From: an uncultured Prevotellaceae bacterium
GTDB taxonomy: Bacteria; Bacteroidota; Bacteroidia; Bacteroidales; Bacteroidaceae
Reading direction: 5' to 3'
Assembly: GCA_946644025.1 (NCBI GenBank)
Contig: CAMPCG010000104.1
Span: 1-8,860 of the forward strand
Length of the DNA stretch: 8,860 nucleotides
This document shows positions 5,509 to 8,860 of this stretch, piece after piece. The position numbers were made by a program, and so were the translations under genes. Under the pieces are notes generated by a model. The model did no database searches. It saw only the letters and a program-made list of their open reading frames with translations, and was not told where the DNA came from. How positions within the stretch are numbered: the first letter of the stretch is position 1; each line of letters opens with the position of its first letter.

Positions 5509-8469
5509 TTACTCGCCCTTCATCATCAAGGCCCTCCTGGCCGCTGCCGCCATGATGTCGATGACGGTGCCAATGTCGGCCACGTCTACCGTGCCGTCCT
5601 GGTTCACGTCGGCCGCTTTTGCGAATTGGCTTCCGCCGGCCATGACGTCGATGATGGCGCCTATGTCGGCCACGTCCGTAGCCCCGTCGCCGTTCACGTC
5701 GCCCTTCAGCGGCGCGCCGATGGTGTTCACCCAGGTGGGCGTCTCGATGGGCGCGTTGGTGTCGAAGGTGATGACCGCCTTGTTGGGAATCTGCGTGCCT
5801 TTGGGCAGTCCGCTCTTCAGCCTGATGTCGAACGACAGCTGGCCTATGCCCGTGCCCTCGTCGTCGTTGACGGGCAGCACACCGTCCATCGGCTCCGTGG
5901 TGGGCTCCATGTTCATCGGGTCGAGGCTAGCCACGTGCCAGCGGGCGAGGCCCGTCGCCGCGTCGTAGTCGCAGGTCACCTCGGCCACGGCGTTAATCTG
6001 CGGGCGCAGGTCGATGGTCGTCACCGTGTGGAGCAGCCCGTCGGCGCCCTCCACGGTGTCGGCGGCCAGGAGCTTCACCTCGTGGCTGCCAATCTTGATG
6101 CGCGTGGGCTGGAACGAGGCCAGGTCGAAGAGCTGGGCGTCGAGCTGGTCGCTCACGTAGATGTCGTGGGCGGCGGCGGTGGCGAAGGCCGGGTCGTTCT
6201 CAAACTCAATGGTGTAGTAGACGTCGGTCTTGCCCTCGGCGATGAACTTCGTGCCGTGGTCGTCCAGATAGCCGTAGATGTCGTTGGGGTCGAGCGAGGC
6301 CACGGCCCTCGACGTGCCGCTGCCGATGCCCTCCACCACCACGTGTACGAAGGTCTGTACGGCGGTCTTCACCCTCAGCGTGAGCGTCTCGGTGAAGCTG
6401 GGCCGCAGCGTGTGGAAGAAGACGCAGCGCCAGACGTAGTGCAGGTCGTCCACGGGCGGGGCGTCCTCCACGGGCGTGGGGTCAAGCACGGTGCCGTCGA
6501 TGGTGACCTCGTCGATGTCGTCGGGACCCTCGGTGTAGATGTAGACGACGAACGGCTGGTCGTAGACCGTCTGGTTGCCGTGGTTCGTGATGCGGCAGAC
6601 GTAGTCGTTGCCCAGCGAGACGAGGAAGTTCTGGTTGTAGCTCAGGAATCCGTCGATGATGACGGGCACGGCCTGCTCCACGGTGACGCATCCCTCGACG
6701 GCGATGTCCTCGTCCTCGAAGTGGAACACGGCGTCGTACTCACCCAGCGGCGCACCGCCGAAGTCGAACTGCACGCTCGTCGTGGCGTTGGCCTCGTGGC
6801 CTATCCTGACGCTGTTCAGCGTCGTGCCGCCATGCCTGAGGCTCACCCGCTGCAGCTTGTCGAAGCCATTGCCCTGGAAGGTGATGGTGCTCGGTCCGCC
6901 GTTGCCCACGGTGGCGATGTCCTGGCGCAGCACGGCGTAGCGGTCGATGAACTCGTAGTAGAGCGTCAGCTGTGAGCCGTAGGTGGCCGTCACATCGTGC
7001 AGGGCCATGTAGTAGGTTCCGTTCTCCTCGGCGTGCAGGCCGCCCCATTGCACCGACGTGGCACCCTCGGCGCGGTAGGCCTCGCGGCCCGACGGCGCAA
7101 AGAGTTGCAGCGTGGCGGCGCGGTCCAGGCGGAACTGTAGGCTGTCGCCGGCCTTTGCCTCCATGCGGAACCAGGCAATGCCGTTCTCGCCCGGACGGTC
7201 GAGGACGACGCTCTTGATGGTCTGTGCCGCCGGTGCGAGCATCGGCCCCTTGGCCCTGGAGCCGAGGACGATGGGCTGGAGCAGCGTCGTCTCGCTCACC
7301 TTCTGGCTGACGCGCTCGTCGACATACTGGCGGTTCATGTGGACGAAGCGGCCCGAGGCGTCGTAGAAGCGCAGGTGAAAGTCGTTCTTGGCAAAGATGG
7401 TAGGCTGGCCGCCCACGTTGCGGTACTCGAAGCACGAGCTGCGCAGCGGCACCTCCTCGACGGGCAGCAGCGCGATGAGCTGGAACGGGTTCTGGCGCGG
7501 GTCGACCTTCGTCTTGTGGACGGCGTCGCCCTCGCGGTCGTTCAGCCAGTACCAGTACTCCACGGTGCCGTAGCCACCCAGCGGAATCTTGGTGAAGAAC
7601 TGCGTCTGCACCTTCGTCGTGACGCCCTTGCCGTTTGAGAGCATGTAGGACAGGCGGTGCAGGCCGTCGTCGAGCGAGGCCACGTCGATGTCGAAGTGGT
7701 ACGTGCCGTTGGACAGCAGTCCGGCCTCCTGCGAGAACGCCTGGCCGTCGATGGCGTAGACGCACTTCATCTGGCCGAACTCCGTCTTCGTAGTCTCGCG
7801 GAAGAAGAAGCCCTGATAGAGGTTCGTGGCGGCTCCGCTGGGCGTGATGACCTGCACGTAGATGCGGTGGAAGCCCTGGGGCAGGGCCGACACGTCGAAC
7901 TGCCAGGCGACCACGCCGCCCGCTGCCGGCACGCGTTCCTGCCGGTAGAGCCGGTCGTCAATCATGCAGAGGCACGTGAGGTAGTCCACGCCGACCACCT
8001 GTGGGATTTTTACGAACGGGTACGTCTTCGGCGCGGACAGCCCGCCGTCCTGGCCCTCGGCCTGAATATTGATGATGTGGAAGCCGTCCTTCAGACCTTC
8101 CACGTCGAGCATCACGGCTCCGTCGGTGCCGACGCCCGTCAGCAGCGTCGAGGGGTCGTTGTCGAACCAGCAGCGTGCCGATGTCTGCTCGGCCGTCTTC
8201 ACGAAGTAGCGCGTCACGGGCACACTGCGCACGCCCGTCAGCCGCCCGTTGACCGTCTGGTTGCCCACCACCTGCAGACGGATGGCGTGCAGACCCTCGG
8301 CCAGGCCGCTCACGTCGGCGTCGATGCGATACGACTCGGTGTCGCTGGCGCCCGTGCGCAGCGTGGCGTCGCGGTCGTCGTCGAACCAGTAGTCGTAGTG
8401 CCAGTAGGTCTGCCCCCTCGCCGCACTTAGCTGGCAAAGGGTCATAAACAATATGATATACTTACGCAT
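5509..8469 (-). CDS. Exported multidomain protein with 70-residue repeats, DUF7619-like domain and C-terminal dockerin
   Basis: The 986-residue product begins MRKYIILFMTLCQLSAARG, a signal peptide probably cut near residue 19. Residues 25-296 hold four repeats, each with a W/Y-x-(D/N)-D start, an acidic-Val-x-x-Leu strand, a G(L/F)H motif (H61, H131, H201, H271) and a closing FxK-like strand. A fifth, degenerate copy (about 303-375) lacks GxH. Residues about 430-515 resemble a PPC-like beta-sandwich (ATLQLFAPSG), and 522-600 an IPT/Ig-like fold (TITFQGNGF, ending TVE). Residues 725-917 start with SLDPND and end with VITFDTNAPIETPTWVNTI, as in DUF7619-type domains common in Bacteroidota secreted proteins. 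A type I dockerin with two calcium loops follows at residues 924-973 (DVNGDGATD and DVNQDGTVD). There is no lipobox and no recognisable T9SS sorting domain. It is probably secreted and attached by the dockerin to a cohesin-like partner not in this window. The start codon is supported by the signal peptide. No enzymatic domain is seen. Confidence 0.88.
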   Translation of the reverse strand: MRKYIILFMTLCQLSAARGQTYWHYDYWFDDDRDATLRTGASDTESYRIDADVSGLAEGLHAIRLQVVGNQTVNGRLTGVRSVPVTRYFVKTAEQTSARCWFDNDPSTLLTGVGTDGAVMLDVEGLKDGFHIINIQAEGQDGGLSAPKTYPFVKIPQVVGVDYLTCLCMIDDRLYRQERVPAAGGVVAWQFDVSALPQGFHRIYVQVITPSGAATNLYQGFFFRETTKTEFGQMKCVYAIDGQAFSQEAGLLSNGTYHFDIDVASLDDGLHRLSYMLSNGKGVTTKVQTQFFTKIPLGGYGTVEYWYWLNDREGDAVHKTKVDPRQNPFQLIALLPVEEVPLRSSCFEYRNVGGQPTIFAKNDFHLRFYDASGRFVHMNRQYVDERVSQKVSETTLLQPIVLGSRAKGPMLAPAAQTIKSVVLDRPGENGIAWFRMEAKAGDSLQFRLDRAATLQLFAPSGREAYRAEGATSVQWGGLHAEENGTYYMALHDVTATYGSQLTLYYEFIDRYAVLRQDIATVGNGGPSTITFQGNGFDKLQRVSLRHGGTTLNSVRIGHEANATTSVQFDFGGAPLGEYDAVFHFEDEDIAVEGCVTVEQAVPVIIDGFLSYNQNFLVSLGNDYVCRITNHGNQTVYDQPFVVYIYTEGPDDIDEVTIDGTVLDPTPVEDAPPVDDLHYVWRCVFFHTLRPSFTETLTLRVKTAVQTFVHVVVEGIGSGTSRAVASLDPNDIYGYLDDHGTKFIAEGKTDVYYTIEFENDPAFATAAAHDIYVSDQLDAQLFDLASFQPTRIKIGSHEVKLLAADTVEGADGLLHTVTTIDLRPQINAVAEVTCDYDAATGLARWHVASLDPMNMEPTTEPMDGVLPVNDDEGTGIGQLSFDIRLKSGLPKGTQIPNKAVITFDTNAPIETPTWVNTIGAPLKGDVNGDGATDVADIGAIIDVMAGGSQFAKAADVNQDGTVDVADIGTVIDIMAAAARRALMMKGE
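5551..5703 (-). other. Dockerin type I domain (two calcium-binding repeats)
   Basis: This region encodes residues 923-973 of the preceding protein. The two loops DVNGDGATDVADI (924-936) and DVNQDGTVDVADI (954-966) lie 30 residues apart and keep the Asp/Asn ligands of dockerin F-hand motifs. Each is followed by a short hydrophobic helix (GAIIDVMAGG and GTVIDIMAAA). Dockerins bind cohesins. No cohesin is encoded in the window. Confidence 0.88.
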
Positions 8470-8482
8470 AAGCTTCGGTATT

Positions 8483-8510
8483 TATCATTTCTCATTTGTC
8501 ATTTCTCATT
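8483..8510 (-). repeat. 14-bp tandem repeat in the leader of the dockerin gene
   Basis: On the minus strand, AATGAGAAATGACA (8510-8497) is followed by AATGAGAAATGATA (8496-8483), two copies differing at one base. They fill half of the 56-base gap between the two minus-strand genes and end 13 bases before the dockerin gene ATG. They contain several ATGA overlaps of start and stop triplets. Similar A/T-rich ATGA-type spacers are, from memory, frequent in Bacteroidales intergenic DNA. Confidence 0.6.
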
Positions 8511-8525
8511 CAGGGCGCAGCCCGC

Positions 8526-8860
8526 TCACTCGGCTCCCTGCACGGTGATGTCTACGCTCAGCTTGCCGTCGGCGGTTGACTTGGCGGCCACGTTGGCCTT
8601 GGTGATGCGCGGGTTGGAGGGCGTGATGCTGAAAGGCATCGAGCCGCCATAGATGCCCACCTGCGTGCCGTCGGTGCCCTCGATGGTGGCGGCGGCATTG
8701 GTGGTCAGCTCGAAGGTCTCGCTGTCGCTGTAGGTGCCGTCCTTGCAGGTCTTGAAGATGTCGGCATAGCCTTTCACCTGGTTGGTGCTGTTGGTGATGT
8801 TGGCGAAGAAATTGTAGGACGTGTCTCCGGTGACGAGCACGTTGTTGAACATACTGTTAG
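8526..8860 (-). CDS. C-terminal end of a probable surface/secreted protein (5' part outside window)
   Basis: The reading frame is open from the right edge to the TGA at 8528-8526, giving 110 visible residues. An in-frame ATG at 8852 exists, but residues before it (N, S) are also open. MFNNVLVTGDTSY looks internal, with no signal peptide, so I treat this as a 3' fragment of a longer gene. The segment is rich in Asn, Thr, Gly and Ser, with NNV and TNxTNxTNQVKG stretches. It ends with IYGGSMPFSITPSNPRITK and AAKSTADGKLSVDITVQGAE. That ending resembles, from memory, the C-termini of Bacteroidales surface proteins with parallel beta-helix folds, but the repeats themselves are outside the window. 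It is 56 bases upstream of, and co-oriented with, the dockerin gene, so the two may be co-transcribed. Confidence 0.7.
   Translation of the reverse strand, partial: NSMFNNVLVTGDTSYNFFANITNSTNQVKGYADIFKTCKDGTYSDSETFELTTNAAATIEGTDGTQVGIYGGSMPFSITPSNPRITKANVAAKSTADGKLSVDITVQGAE

Noticed and set aside
5509..5600. Type IX sorting domain at the end of the dockerin protein
   Set aside because: The C-terminus is a two-loop dockerin followed by a short tail (ARRALMMKGE), with no beta-sandwich or typical T9SS end motif.
5443..6975. 510-codon plus-strand open frame opposite the dockerin gene
   Set aside because: The translation is Val/Asp/His/Gly-rich low-complexity shadow. The minus-strand frame encodes a signal peptide, ordered repeats and a dockerin.
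7657..8430. Plus-strand open frame opposite the N-terminal repeats of the dockerin protein
   Set aside because: It is antisense shadow. Its apparent repeat content only mirrors the 70-residue repeats on the other strand.
8526..8852. Complete small gene starting at ATG 8852
   Set aside because: The frame is open through the edge, there is no signal peptide or start context, and the sequence reads like the C-terminal end of a larger extracellular protein.

Overview
The window looks like a chromosomal segment of a fairly GC-rich member of the Bacteroidota, most likely a Prevotella-type Bacteroidales. The evidence is: TAnnTTTG-type -7 promoter elements, A-rich start regions with no Shine-Dalgarno sequence, a lipoprotein with tandem BACON domains, a secreted protein with a SLDPND-type domain followed by a dockerin, and a compact Bacteroidota-type adenylate kinase. 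The genus is an inference.

Layout. Bases 1-301 (minus) hold the N-terminal 100 codons of a membrane-anchored coiled-coil protein, probably RmuC, which runs off the left edge. A 310-base divergent intergenic region (302-611) carries a candidate promoter for each side, a 14-bp direct repeat, a hairpin and a 14-bp perfect palindrome. Then come hpt (612-1148) and adk (1476-2048) on the plus strand. These are two purine-nucleotide enzymes: salvage of hypoxanthine/guanine to IMP/GMP, and AMP/ADP/ATP interconversion. Between them lies the strangest DNA of the window. Eleven-base tandem repeats (GAGTGAAAGGG type) face an inverted set of the same repeats, and together they can fold into a stem of about 60 bp. 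A perfect 29-bp tandem duplication follows, each copy carrying an ATG. The second ATG opens an in-frame, codon-like 43-codon extension upstream of the normal adk start.

Downstream, 2198-5398 (plus) encodes a 1066-residue lipoprotein. It has an unrecognised N-terminal domain, four BACON domains spaced at a nearly constant 98-99 residues, and a beta-rich C-terminal domain of unknown type. It converges on a minus-strand gene (5509-8469) across a 110-base gap with a 16-bp-stem bidirectional terminator-like hairpin. That gene encodes a 986-residue exported protein with N-terminal repeats of exactly 70 residues, middle beta-sandwich-like regions, a DUF7619-like (SLDPND) domain and a C-terminal two-repeat dockerin. 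Upstream of it on the same strand (8526-8860) is the C-terminal end of another probable surface protein, separated by 56 bases that contain a 14-bp tandem repeat.

The left part (rmuC?/hpt/adk) is housekeeping. The right part is cell-surface or secreted accessory material, probably for contact with glycans or other extracellular partners, although no catalytic domain is visible in it. I see no tRNA, rRNA, CRISPR array, transposase or phage gene.
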